NCBI GenBank assembly: GCA_002898015.1 | Contig: BDTM01000092.1 | Span: 1 to 51,828 of the forward strand | Source of the DNA: a bacterium BMS3Bbin03 | GTDB lineage: Bacteria > Zhuqueibacterota > JdFR-76 > BMS3Abin05 | Length of the DNA stretch: 51,828 nt | Direction: 5' to 3' | In this document: piece after piece, positions 8,086 through 16,694 of the stretch | Layout of the letters: each line of letters opens with the position of its first letter | How positions within the stretch are numbered: position 1 is the first letter of the stretch | Position numbers and translations under genes: made by a program | The notes under the pieces: model-generated | The model's input: only the letters and a program-made list of their open reading frames with translations | Told to the model about the DNA's origin: nothing | Databases searched by the model: none

Positions 8086-9306
8086 TTGAAAAAGAACATT
8101 TTTTCATTTGGTTTAATTTCAGTTTTGGCTCTTTATGTCTTGAGCAGTGTCACTGTTTTCGGGCAGGGGCAGACGCCTTTGCCCCAAAATCAGCCGCCCG
8201 GGAGTTCAACCGTTCAGGTGACGGGTGCCGGCAACATCATCGCCGGAGATGTGGCGCACGCCCGGGACGATGCCATTGATGATGCCCTGAGGAAGGCGGT
8301 TCAGCAGGCGCTGGGAACATATCTTTCATCGGAAACGATGATTCAAAATTACCAGATGGTGGAGGACAACATCCTGACCTGGACAAAGGGCTACGTGCAA
8401 AATTACAAAGTGCTTTCGGAAAATCAACCGGATGCATCGACGGTTCAGGTGACCGTGCAGGCGACGATTCGCATGGATGATTTGAAGAATGATGCGGAAA
8501 GCCTTCAGAATCTCATCGCAAAGATGGGAAATCCGCGTATTATGGTGATGATTCAGGAACACAATATCGGCGAGAATTATCTGGGTGCCGGCTATTTCGA
8601 TGTGGATATGACCTCTGCTGAAACCGCAATGATTAATGTGCTCATGCAGAAGGGCATCGAAGTGGTCGATCCTTCCGTGATTAAACGAAAGCTCAAGAAA
8701 CGGGAAGCACTCGCTGCCCTACAAGGGAACCTGAAGGCCGCCGCCGCCATTGCCCACGAATACGGAGCGGAAGTTATTATCCTTGGAAAGGCAATGGCCA
8801 ATGTGGCAAAGGGCGTCAATCTTTACGGAATGAAATCCTGTCAGGCCGATGTGACGGCCCGCGCTGTCAATACGGACACGGGAATGATTATCGCAACGGC
8901 TTCTGCCCACAGTGCCAAACCGCACATCGATGCATTGGCCGGCGGCACGATGGCCATCAAAGAGGCCACGGTAAAGACGGCCAATCAATTGATCGATAAA
9001 ATCTTAAAGAAATGGCGTGAACAATATTACAACGCCACGGCAATTGAGTTGGATGTGGACGGCTTCAAAAACTTCAATCAATTGGAACAGTTTAAAACCA
9101 CACTTAAATATTATGTTCGCGGCATTAAAGCTATTTTTGATCGAAAATTTCAGGGTGGGAAAGCCATTTTAGAGGTCAAAATGACCGGCAATACCCGCCA
9201 GCTCGCACGGGAGCTTTCCAATAAAGATCTGGGAAAAATTCAGGTGAGTGTGCTCGGCGTGACGCCAAACAGCCTGGAGTTAAACGTCAGCCAAAAAGAA
9301 GAATGA
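8086..9306 (+). CDS. FlgT-like exported protein (FlgT N-terminal and middle-like domains)
   Basis: I place the start at TTG 8086, where GAGGTG lies 5 nt upstream and the product begins with a normal signal peptide (LKKNIFSFGLI...SSVTVFGQ); the open frame reaches back to 8008 but that part is not signal-like. The mature protein opens with VQVTGAGNIIAGDVAHARDDAIDDALRKAV, then GTYLSSETMIQNYQMVEDNI and GYVQNYKVLSE, the layout of the FlgT N-terminal domain. Residues ~145-290 look like the FlgT middle, TolB/CsgG-like domain (PRIMVMIQE, GAEVIILGKA, ADVTARAVNTDTG). The FlgT C-terminal domain is absent here but present in the next gene. FlgT forms the H-ring around the sodium-driven motor of Vibrio. 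The CsgG-like gene follows after 42 nt. Confidence 0.75.
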   Translation: MKKNIFSFGLISVLALYVLSSVTVFGQGQTPLPQNQPPGSSTVQVTGAGNIIAGDVAHARDDAIDDALRKAVQQALGTYLSSETMIQNYQMVEDNILTWTKGYVQNYKVLSENQPDASTVQVTVQATIRMDDLKNDAESLQNLIAKMGNPRIMVMIQEHNIGENYLGAGYFDVDMTSAETAMINVLMQKGIEVVDPSVIKRKLKKREALAALQGNLKAAAAIAHEYGAEVIILGKAMANVAKGVNLYGMKSCQADVTARAVNTDTGMIIATASAHSAKPHIDALAGGTMAIKEATVKTANQLIDKILKKWREQYYNATAIELDVDGFKNFNQLEQFKTTLKYYVRGIKAIFDRKFQGGKAILEVKMTGNTRQLARELSNKDLGKIQVSVLGVTPNSLELNVSQKEE

Positions 9307-9348
9307 ACGATTTAAATTTTCAGCCGTGAATAGAAGGAGGATTTCAGA

Positions 9349-10272
9349 ATGAAACGTGCGTTATCAATCATCTTAATTGGGCTGTTTTTATTTGTAACAA
9401 TCCGCGTTCTGCCCGCCCGGTCGGATTACAAAGGCTTGAAAAAGCGAGTGGCCGTTTTTAGTTTTGTGGATAAAACCAATCGCGCCTACGCCTGGTGGGG
9501 AGGCAAAACGGTTGGCAGAGGCCTGTCGGACATGTTGGTGACGGCACTGGTTAAAAGCGGCAAATACACCGTTGTGGAGCGGGGGAGCCTGGACAAGGTT
9601 CTGACAGAGCAAAAGCTGGGGTTATCCGGTCTGGTCACCCCTCAAACGGCGGCTCAGGTTGGAAAACTTCTGGGCGTTGAGCTGGCGATAGTGGGCTCGG
9701 TCACGGAATTCGGTCACAAAAAGAGTAATGTCGGCGGCCGGTTAAAAGGGATCGGATTGGGTATCGGTTCCCAGTCGGCAGTGGTCGCCGTGGATGTGCG
9801 GTTCATTAACACCACAACAGGTGAGATCATCAGAGCCGAGACGGTTCGAAAAGAAAAAAGTAAAAAAGGACTTTCTATAAGCACCCCGAAATTCAGTTTC
9901 CACGATCGCAATTCTTTTGATCAATCGCTGGTGGGGAAAGCCGCACGAGAAGCGGTTAATGAAATTGTTGAAATGACCGGCAAAACTCTGGAAAAGATGC
10001 CGTGGGAGGCCAAAATAATTAAAGCCTCAGCGGCAGGTAATATCTACATTAATAAAGGTTCTCGTTCAGGTGTGGCTGTGGGGGATGTGTTTGTGGTTTA
10101 TCGCAAAGGGGAGGCGCTTATCGATCCGGATACAGGCCTTTCGCTTGGGGCGGAGGAGGAGAAAATAGGGACTATTAAGGTGGTGAAAGATATTGCCGGC
10201 GGCAGGGCCTCCGTGGCGACTGTCCTGACCGGCTCAGGTTTTCAAACCGGCGACATTGTGAAATTAAAGTAA
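9349..10272 (+). CDS. CsgG-family protein fused to a FlgT C-terminal-like domain
   Basis: This 307-residue protein has a signal peptide (MKRALSIILIGLFLF...PARS) but no lipobox cysteine, unlike classical CsgG. Residues ~33-215 show the CsgG/HfaB fold: KKRVAVFSFVDKTN, GLSDMLVTALVKSGKYTVVERG, LGVELAIVGSVTEFG and VDVRFINTTTGEIIRAETV. Residues ~225-307 (KIIKASAAGNIYINKGSRSG...GDVFVVYRKGE) match the SH3-like FlgT C-terminal domain. CsgG proteins form outer-membrane export pores; the soluble relatives act in flagellar rings. A strong site (AGAAGGAGG) precedes the ATG. Only 6 nt separate it from dapD, so the two are probably co-transcribed despite unrelated functions. Confidence 0.82.
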   Translation: MKRALSIILIGLFLFVTIRVLPARSDYKGLKKRVAVFSFVDKTNRAYAWWGGKTVGRGLSDMLVTALVKSGKYTVVERGSLDKVLTEQKLGLSGLVTPQTAAQVGKLLGVELAIVGSVTEFGHKKSNVGGRLKGIGLGIGSQSAVVAVDVRFINTTTGEIIRAETVRKEKSKKGLSISTPKFSFHDRNSFDQSLVGKAAREAVNEIVEMTGKTLEKMPWEAKIIKASAAGNIYINKGSRSGVAVGDVFVVYRKGEALIDPDTGLSLGAEEEKIGTIKVVKDIAGGRASVATVLTGSGFQTGDIVKLK

Positions 10273-10278
10273 GGCATC

Positions 10279-11145
10279 ATGGGGCAAACCGTTAAAGAAA
10301 AGATAGAGAGACTGTACGAAGCCGAATCGAAGGACCGGAACGCCGAATTCGACGTCATTTTTGCGGAATTCATCGACGGGCTGAACAGAGGACGGTTTCG
10401 TGCGGCAGAACGGGTCGACGGAGAATGGAAGGTCAATGCCTGGGTTAAAAAAGGAATTCTTCTGGGATTTCGCTATGGGGAAATCAAGCATTTTTTCCGG
10501 AATGAAATCTTCTCCTTTAGCGACAAGCAGACGTATCCGACGCGTTCCATGGAGGATGCGAAGAATGTGCGTGTTGTCCCGGGCGGAACCAGCATTCGTA
10601 CGGGGTCTTACATCGGTGAAAATGTGGTCATTATGCCGCCGGCGTACATCAACACCGGAAGTTATATCGGATCAAATACACTGGTGGATTCCCACGTTCT
10701 GGTGGGTTCGTGCGCCCAGATCGGTTCCAATATTCATCTGAGCGCGGGGACCCAGATCGGGGGTGTTCTTGAACCTGTCGGAGCCCTTCCCGTCATCATC
10801 GAAGACGATGCGCTTATCGGGGGAAACTGCGGTATTTATGAGGGCACCATTGTTAAAAAAGGCGCCGTCATTGGCGCCGGAACGATTCTCACGTCGTCAA
10901 TTCCTGTTTATGATTTAATCCGCAGAAAGGTGATTCGTGCGAGTGCAGGCACCCCCCTCGTGATTCCTCCCAATGCCGTGGTGGTCCCGGGAAGTCGTCC
11001 CATTACAACGCATGAGTTCGCAAAAGCGAACGGGCTGCATATTTATTGCGGTATTATTATCAAATATAAAGATGATCGAACAGCGGCGGCCACAACTTTG
11101 GAAGATGATTTGAGGCCGTCCGATAAACCTGATTTTACCTGTTAA
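10279..11145 (+). CDS. dapD: 2,3,4,5-tetrahydropyridine-2,6-dicarboxylate N-succinyltransferase
   Basis: DapD transfers succinate from succinyl-CoA to tetrahydrodipicolinate in the succinylase branch of lysine and diaminopimelate synthesis. The 288-residue length is close to the family norm. The N-terminal helical domain (FIDGLNRGRFRAAERVDGEW) is followed by a left-handed beta-helix made of hexapeptide repeats from about residue 100 (TGSYIGENVVIMPPAYINTG, GSNTLVDSHVLVGSCAQIGS) and the LSAGTQIGGVLEP segment typical of DapD. The ATG has a weak site (TAAGG). The gene stands apart from dapB and dapA at 35-37 kb and is convergent with menE, the two stop codons overlapping by 11 bp. Confidence 0.95.
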   Translation: MGQTVKEKIERLYEAESKDRNAEFDVIFAEFIDGLNRGRFRAAERVDGEWKVNAWVKKGILLGFRYGEIKHFFRNEIFSFSDKQTYPTRSMEDAKNVRVVPGGTSIRTGSYIGENVVIMPPAYINTGSYIGSNTLVDSHVLVGSCAQIGSNIHLSAGTQIGGVLEPVGALPVIIEDDALIGGNCGIYEGTIVKKGAVIGAGTILTSSIPVYDLIRRKVIRASAGTPLVIPPNAVVVPGSRPITTHEFAKANGLHIYCGIIIKYKDDRTAAATTLEDDLRPSDKPDFTC

Positions 11146-12589
11146 TGAGCCGGACCGCCAGCTTTTGAAATGTCTGACGGCTGGGCTTTACGCCTTGAGA
11201 AACGATCCGGGGGGGCCACTCGAAAAAATAATCCGGAATTTTGAAGCGTGAAATTTTAGGCTGCAAAAACCGCCGGATCGTCTCTGCGTCGGGGATCTTC
11301 TCTTTTTCAAATTTGATAAAGGCCGCGGGCCGTTCTCCGAAGGCTTCATCCGGAACAGGGACCACCAGAACCTGCTTTACGCCCGGAAACTGACTCAAAT
11401 AATGCTCGATCTCTTCCGGCTGGATGTTCTCCCCTCCGGAAATAAACCGGTTATCCAATCGCCCGGTGACATGAAGACAGGCGTTTTCATCAAAATAGCC
11501 CCTGTCTTTTGTGTGGAACCAGCCTTTGTCGTCAAAGGGGATTTCAATCCCGTTTTGACGGATGTAGCCCTTGAATAAAGTTTGTCCTTTCACGAGTATT
11601 TCCCCGCCGGCCCCAATACGAATCTCCCTGAACGGCAGGACTTTCCCGGCCGACAATAACTTTTTAAGATCATCTCCGGGCTGTGTGGCGGTTACTTGTG
11701 ACGCCATCTCAGTGGAGCCGTAGCTCACAAAAATGGGTAATCCGAGTTGAAAAGCCTTTTGAATGCGGTTTTGCGGAATGGCGCTTCCTCCCAGCAGAAT
11801 CGCTTTGGTATTTTGCAGATGTTGAATGGCTGTTTGATTGTCCAGCAGCCGGTTTAATTGGGCGGCCACCAATGAAATGTGTGTGGGATGAAATTTTTCC
11901 AGAGCCGCCTGAAGCGGCATTCCGGAGTCCGGAACCACAACCGCCCCGCCTCCTAAAATCGCCCGGATCAGAATCGCAAATCCGCCCACATGATACAGCG
12001 GCAGCGAGAGCAGCCAGCGGTCTCCTTTTCCGAACGGCAGGTTTTGACGGCTGCCCAGCGCATTGTAAAAATGATTGCCAATCGTGTGCATCACGCCTTT
12101 CGACCGGCCGGAGCTTCCGGAAGTCAAAATGACGGAGGCCTCCTGCGTAAAGGGTAACTTGCGGCTCAGCCCGGGTCTTTTCTGCGGATAAATTTTTTCA
12201 TGAAGAATCCCAATTTTAGAAAGGTCAAAATTTTTAAATCCTTTCAAATGAACATGAATTTGATCCGGGTCCGCAGACACGATTTTGCTCACGCCGATTT
12301 GATAAAGAAGTGACGTCACTTGATTCGGCGGAAATCGGGTGCTGACGGGGACGGCAGCGGCGCCGATTACCCAGAGCGCCGGGATCAAAATTAAAATCTC
12401 CGGGCGATTTTCGCTCAAAATGGCAATCCGTTCCCCGGAATCCACGCCGGCGGCTGTGAGCCTTTCAGCCGCAGATTGAACAAGCTGAAAATATTCCGAA
12501 TAGGTAAAACGCCTCCCGGACGTAATCAAAACGGGAAATCCGGAATATTTTTTGATCACTTTTGAAAAATCAAGATATTGTAAAATCAT
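11135..12589 (-). CDS. menE: o-Succinylbenzoate-CoA ligase
   Basis: MenE adenylates o-succinylbenzoate and joins it to CoA in menaquinone synthesis. Motifs of the AMP-forming ligases are all visible: TSGSSGRSKGVMHT (P-loop), YGSTEMASQ, GWFHTKDRGYFDE, TGRLDNRFISGGENI and the C-terminal GVKPSRQTF with the catalytic lysine. I chose the ATG at 12589, which gives 484 residues and overlaps menC by 20 bp; a GTG at 12640 is in frame but would overlap menC by 71 bp and adds a tail without similarity. It is the last gene of the men cluster and runs into dapD from the opposite strand. Confidence 0.93.
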   Translation of the reverse strand: MILQYLDFSKVIKKYSGFPVLITSGRRFTYSEYFQLVQSAAERLTAAGVDSGERIAILSENRPEILILIPALWVIGAAAVPVSTRFPPNQVTSLLYQIGVSKIVSADPDQIHVHLKGFKNFDLSKIGILHEKIYPQKRPGLSRKLPFTQEASVILTSGSSGRSKGVMHTIGNHFYNALGSRQNLPFGKGDRWLLSLPLYHVGGFAILIRAILGGGAVVVPDSGMPLQAALEKFHPTHISLVAAQLNRLLDNQTAIQHLQNTKAILLGGSAIPQNRIQKAFQLGLPIFVSYGSTEMASQVTATQPGDDLKKLLSAGKVLPFREIRIGAGGEILVKGQTLFKGYIRQNGIEIPFDDKGWFHTKDRGYFDENACLHVTGRLDNRFISGGENIQPEEIEHYLSQFPGVKQVLVVPVPDEAFGERPAAFIKFEKEKIPDAETIRRFLQPKISRFKIPDYFFEWPPRIVSQGVKPSRQTFQKLAVRLINR

Positions 12590-13649
12590 CGGAATAAAAG
12601 GTCCGTTCGGGTAAAATAAACAGTCCGCCGTGTTCCACACGAAATGAACCTTTCAGCGCATCTTCTTTAAACCAGCGGTGCGTGTCCAGTCCTGCCGGGA
12701 CATCGTTTTGATTGACACATGCGGCCAGATTGGCTGCCGCGGTCAGGCTCACGCCTGATCCAAAAGCACAGCTAAAAACCACTTTTTTGCCGGATTGCTC
12801 GACCCGTTCGGCCAATTTCATCGTTTTTTCAATGCTCCCGAGAACAGACGGTTTTAAAACAAAGGCGTCGATGCCGGATTCGGATAACCACTGTTCGGGT
12901 TCCTGCTGCAACAAAGTTTCATCCAGAGCCGCAGGGATTCCGGTTCTCGTATAAAATTCATGGATTGCCCCCGGATTTTGAAGGGGTTCCTCGATATAAC
13001 CGATATTAAATGGCGCAGCAGCCAGACCAAACCCGACCGCCTCTTCCAAGCGCCATTTCCGGTTGGCATCCAGCCGCAGTTCAATTTTTTCGCCGCCGGC
13101 ACCGCGCACCGCCCGGACAATTCGAATGTCCTCTTCAAGGGTGCGTTTTCCCACTTTGATTTTCAGAGACCGGTACCCCTCTTCCACCCGGTCCCGGGCT
13201 TGTTTCACCACGTTATCAGGCGTGCCCATTAACAAGGCATTCACCGAAATCCACTTTCGATGTGTTTTTTTGATCAAACCGGCGAGAGGCACATTTTTCC
13301 GGGCGGCAATTAAATTCAAGACGGCCAATTCCACGCCGAATCGAACACTCGGGAACAATTTCAATGAATCCAGCCAGCCGCCAAACCCGCCGTCCAAACG
13401 TTCGAGGCCTTCAGGTATTTCGGATTGCAGAAGCCTATCCCGAAGCTGAAGCGCCTGCCGCTTTGCCTCGCTCAGGGTTTCCCGGTGTAATCCGGGAAAA
13501 GGCGAAATTTCCCCGCATCCCGAACGGCCGTCTTCATCTTCCAATATCAAAAGAATTCCCTCACGCACAGTCAGTTTTTTAAAAGGCGTCGGAATGGGAT
13601 ACCGGAGCGGAAGTTCAAATCGAACTAATTTAGCCGTTTTGATTGTCAT
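12570..13649 (-). CDS. menC: o-Succinylbenzoate synthase
   Basis: MenC dehydrates SHCHC to o-succinylbenzoate and belongs to the enolase superfamily. The barrel residues are in place: the LKIKVGK lysines, the three metal ligands in LRLDANRKW, YIEEPL and ALDETL, and the second catalytic lysine in FVLKPSVLGS. The ATG at 13649 is preferred because it overlaps the menA stop as ATGA and has GGGGTGG upstream; a GTG at 13658 lies in frame. The product is 359 residues. It is translationally coupled to menA and overlaps menE. Confidence 0.94.
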   Translation of the reverse strand: MTIKTAKLVRFELPLRYPIPTPFKKLTVREGILLILEDEDGRSGCGEISPFPGLHRETLSEAKRQALQLRDRLLQSEIPEGLERLDGGFGGWLDSLKLFPSVRFGVELAVLNLIAARKNVPLAGLIKKTHRKWISVNALLMGTPDNVVKQARDRVEEGYRSLKIKVGKRTLEEDIRIVRAVRGAGGEKIELRLDANRKWRLEEAVGFGLAAAPFNIGYIEEPLQNPGAIHEFYTRTGIPAALDETLLQQEPEQWLSESGIDAFVLKPSVLGSIEKTMKLAERVEQSGKKVVFSCAFGSGVSLTAAANLAACVNQNDVPAGLDTHRWFKEDALKGSFRVEHGGLFILPERTFYSDDFTIS

Positions 13650-14530
13650 AAAATCCACCCCAGTGAAAAAAGCGCACTGTAAATAAAAATTAATTTTCCC
13701 GTATTTCCAAGAACCCGATTATAAATCGGCCCCGGGTTTTCCTTGAAAATAATTTGAACATCCCGAACGGCCGGCAGGATCGAGGCACTGGCCAAAATGA
13801 CCCAAAAATGAGATTGTGTTTGAATCACCAGAAAAACCGGCACAAGAGCGGCCAGAAGGAGTGAACCCGCATATTCCCACTGGCCGAAACGCCGGCCGAA
13901 ACGAACCGGCAGCGTCCGTTTTCCTGCTTTTCGATCGTTTTCAATATCCCGTAAATTATTCACACAGAGAAGCGCGGTTGAGAGCAGGCCGGGGCCGATG
14001 CCCGCCAGCAGCACAACAGCATCGATGGAAAGAGCCTGCACATAATACGTACCTCCGACCGCAATCAGACCGAAAAAAACAAACACAAAAATATCGCCCA
14101 GCCCATTGTAACCCAGGGGGTAGGGGCCGGCGGTGTAGAGAATTCCGGCCAGAATCGAAAGTGATCCGATCACCAGAATGGGCCAGCCGCCGCGCCACAG
14201 AAGATAGACACCGGCGAGCACCGCCAGACCAAACGCCGCCACAGCCGCTCGTTTTATTTCCGAAAAAGAGATGAGGCCCGCCTGCGTGGCGCGTGTGGGA
14301 CCTAATCGTTCATGCGTATCGGCGCCCTGCACAAAATCAAAATAATCATTGCTGAAGTTTGTGCCGATCTGAATCATGACCGCCCCAAAAAGCGCACAGA
14401 AGGCGGCAAGCCAGTGAACCTTACCGTCTGCGATTGCCAGAGCGGTTCCGATCATCACCGGTGCGACAGCCGCCCACAGTGTCTTCGGGCGGCTGGCTAA
14501 GATCCATATTTTAATCCGGGATTCGGGCAT
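13646..14530 (-). CDS. menA: 1,4-Dihydroxy-2-naphthoate polyprenyltransferase
   Basis: MenA attaches the isoprenoid tail to dihydroxynaphthoate in the membrane, giving demethylmenaquinone. The start at 14530 gives 294 residues beginning MPESRIKIWILASRPKTLWAA, which is where the family begins; the open frame extends upstream into menB but that part is unlike the family. The two Asp-rich prenyl-diphosphate motifs are present: NDYFDFVQGAD and NNLRDIENDRKAGKRTLP. Eight or nine hydrophobic segments follow the usual UbiA pattern. A GAGGAAG lies about 12 nt upstream, and the gap to menB is 16 nt. Confidence 0.94.
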   Translation of the reverse strand: MPESRIKIWILASRPKTLWAAVAPVMIGTALAIADGKVHWLAAFCALFGAVMIQIGTNFSNDYFDFVQGADTHERLGPTRATQAGLISFSEIKRAAVAAFGLAVLAGVYLLWRGGWPILVIGSLSILAGILYTAGPYPLGYNGLGDIFVFVFFGLIAVGGTYYVQALSIDAVVLLAGIGPGLLSTALLCVNNLRDIENDRKAGKRTLPVRFGRRFGQWEYAGSLLLAALVPVFLVIQTQSHFWVILASASILPAVRDVQIIFKENPGPIYNRVLGNTGKLIFIYSALFSLGWIL

Positions 14531-14546
14531 ATTAGCCAAATCTTCC

Positions 14547-15368
<822 letters not shown>

Positions 15369-15385
15369 AAAATCCTCCTGCTGAT

Positions 15386-16237
15386 TCATTTGATTAAAAA
15401 AGTTCGAACCGCACTCACAAATGCCGCCGGGTTTTCACCGTGAATCGTGTGAGCGCTGTCCTGAATAATCTTCATCTGAACGGCCGGATTATCCCGGGCC
15501 ATTTCCGCGCCGATGGTTCTGTATTTGAGGTCCTGTTCTCCGGCCAAAAACAAAATGGGACGTTTGTTTCCGGGAAGTTTTTCCCAGAGTGAGGGCTGAA
15601 CCCCTGCTCCCGAAAACCGCAGTGATTTTGCTAGTTCAGCCGGGTCATTCTTAAGCCGTATTTGAAGTGCGCGGGGGAATTCCGGCCGTTTACACCACGA
15701 ACCAAACAGGGGCTGCCGGTACCAATTGTTCAAAAAATGAACCAGATTCTGCGTCTCCAATCGACGGCTCACCTTTTCATCGGCCATGACGCGCGCCCGG
15801 CGGTCACCGGCGGCTCGAAGCCCCGGTGAAGCCGATTCCAGAACAATGCGGTCGAATCGCCCCGGAAAGTTTAACGCAAGAGACAGAGCGATTCTTCCGC
15901 CCATGGAATATCCGATCAGATGGCAGCGTTCGATACTCAATTCGTCCAAAAGAGAAAGAATCTGCCGCACCGTCTCATTAAAATGATAGGCTTTTTCCGG
16001 CAAAAACAGGCTTTTCCCGTGGCCGGGGAGATCGACAGCCAGACAGCGGAACTCACCTTCGAGACGCCCACAGAGGAATTCCCAGTCCAGGCCCGATCCC
16101 ATAAAGCCGTGTAAACATAAAATCACCGGCGCATTTTTGCTGCCGGTAAACTTGTAATGCAGCAGAGACGGCGTGTCCGACCGGGTTAATTTATAAACCG
16201 CCGCGGACGCCGGGTTATTTCCATTAAGATTAATCAT
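15386..16237 (-). CDS. menH: SHCHC synthase (alpha/beta hydrolase)
   Basis: MenH eliminates pyruvate from SEPHCHC to give SHCHC. This 283-residue protein is an alpha/beta hydrolase with oxyanion loop CLHGFMGSG, nucleophile Ser111 in IGYSMGGR, acid in [10 protein letters not shown] and histidine in [11 protein letters not shown], as in MenH. Its place directly before menB supports the call over a general hydrolase. The only purine-rich stretch upstream (GAGGAA, 13 nt from the ATG) lies inside the end of a MITE-like element that separates this gene from menD. Confidence 0.9.
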   Translation of the reverse strand: MINLNGNNPASAAVYKLTRSDTPSLLHYKFTGSKNAPVILCLHGFMGSGLDWEFLCGRLEGEFRCLAVDLPGHGKSLFLPEKAYHFNETVRQILSLLDELSIERCHLIGYSMGGRIALSLALNFPGRFDRIVLESASPGLRAAGDRRARVMADEKVSRRLETQNLVHFLNNWYRQPLFGSWCKRPEFPRALQIRLKNDPAELAKSLRFSGAGVQPSLWEKLPGNKRPILFLAGEQDLKYRTIGAEMARDNPAVQMKIIQDSAHTIHGENPAAFVSAVRTFLIK

Positions 16238-16694
16238 AAAAACATTAATGTTCCTCGCGAAAATGCGACCTTTTTCTTACTAAAAGGTACCGCTATTCGT
16301 TAAATGCAAAACTCACCCCCTAATTGGTAGCAAAACCAATGTTGGCGGCCAGACCTTCCCCCTCTCCCGCCCGGGCGGGAGAGGGGGACTGAGGGGGTGA
16401 GTTTGAAGAACAACAATAGGCCAATTAGCCTGAAAGAGATTGAAAAGTACACAATAATCAAAAGAACAAATATTTATAAAGTAAACTATTTTATGTTTTG
16501 ATTTTGATATTTATTCAATTAGAACCTTGCTAAACAAATTATGTTATTGAAATCATTAATTCATGCATTCGCGACCTTTTTCAATTTTTTGAATTCAACC
16601 AATAGGCGCATCGCTTTATATCCCATCCGGATATTTCCTGAAAAGATGCTGTCATTATTCGTTATTGTACAGCCTCTGCGGTGAAATATTCAAC
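16238..16694. other. Gap between menD and menH filled by a repeat element
   Basis: These 457 bases interrupt an otherwise tightly packed men cluster. About 326 of them are copy A of a MITE-like element. The remaining 120 bases (16576-16694) next to menD are AT-rich, with no gene or clear terminator visible. Confidence 0.8.
16250..16575 (+). mobile_element. MITE-like element, copy A (truncated at one end)
   Basis: This copy aligns with copies B (20597-21000) and C (29208-29609) over about 320 bp and stays in the same orientation. It has the left terminal repeat GTTCCTCGCGAAAATGCGAC, the conserved text CTCACCCCCTAATTGGTAGC, and a perfect 30-bp palindrome at 16358-16387 flanked by outer arms AAACTCACCCCCT and AGGGGGTGAGTTT. 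The right third, present in B and C, is missing. It has no coding capacity. Confidence 0.85.

Noticed and set aside
12590..12640. Longer menE from a GTG at 12640
   Set aside because: The extra 17 residues overlap menC by 71 bp and are unlike MenE N-termini. The ATG at 12589 fits better.
16358..16387. Central palindrome of the MITE-like element as an intrinsic terminator
   Set aside because: The hairpin is strong but no T-run follows on either strand. It may still affect transcripts, but I do not call it a terminator.
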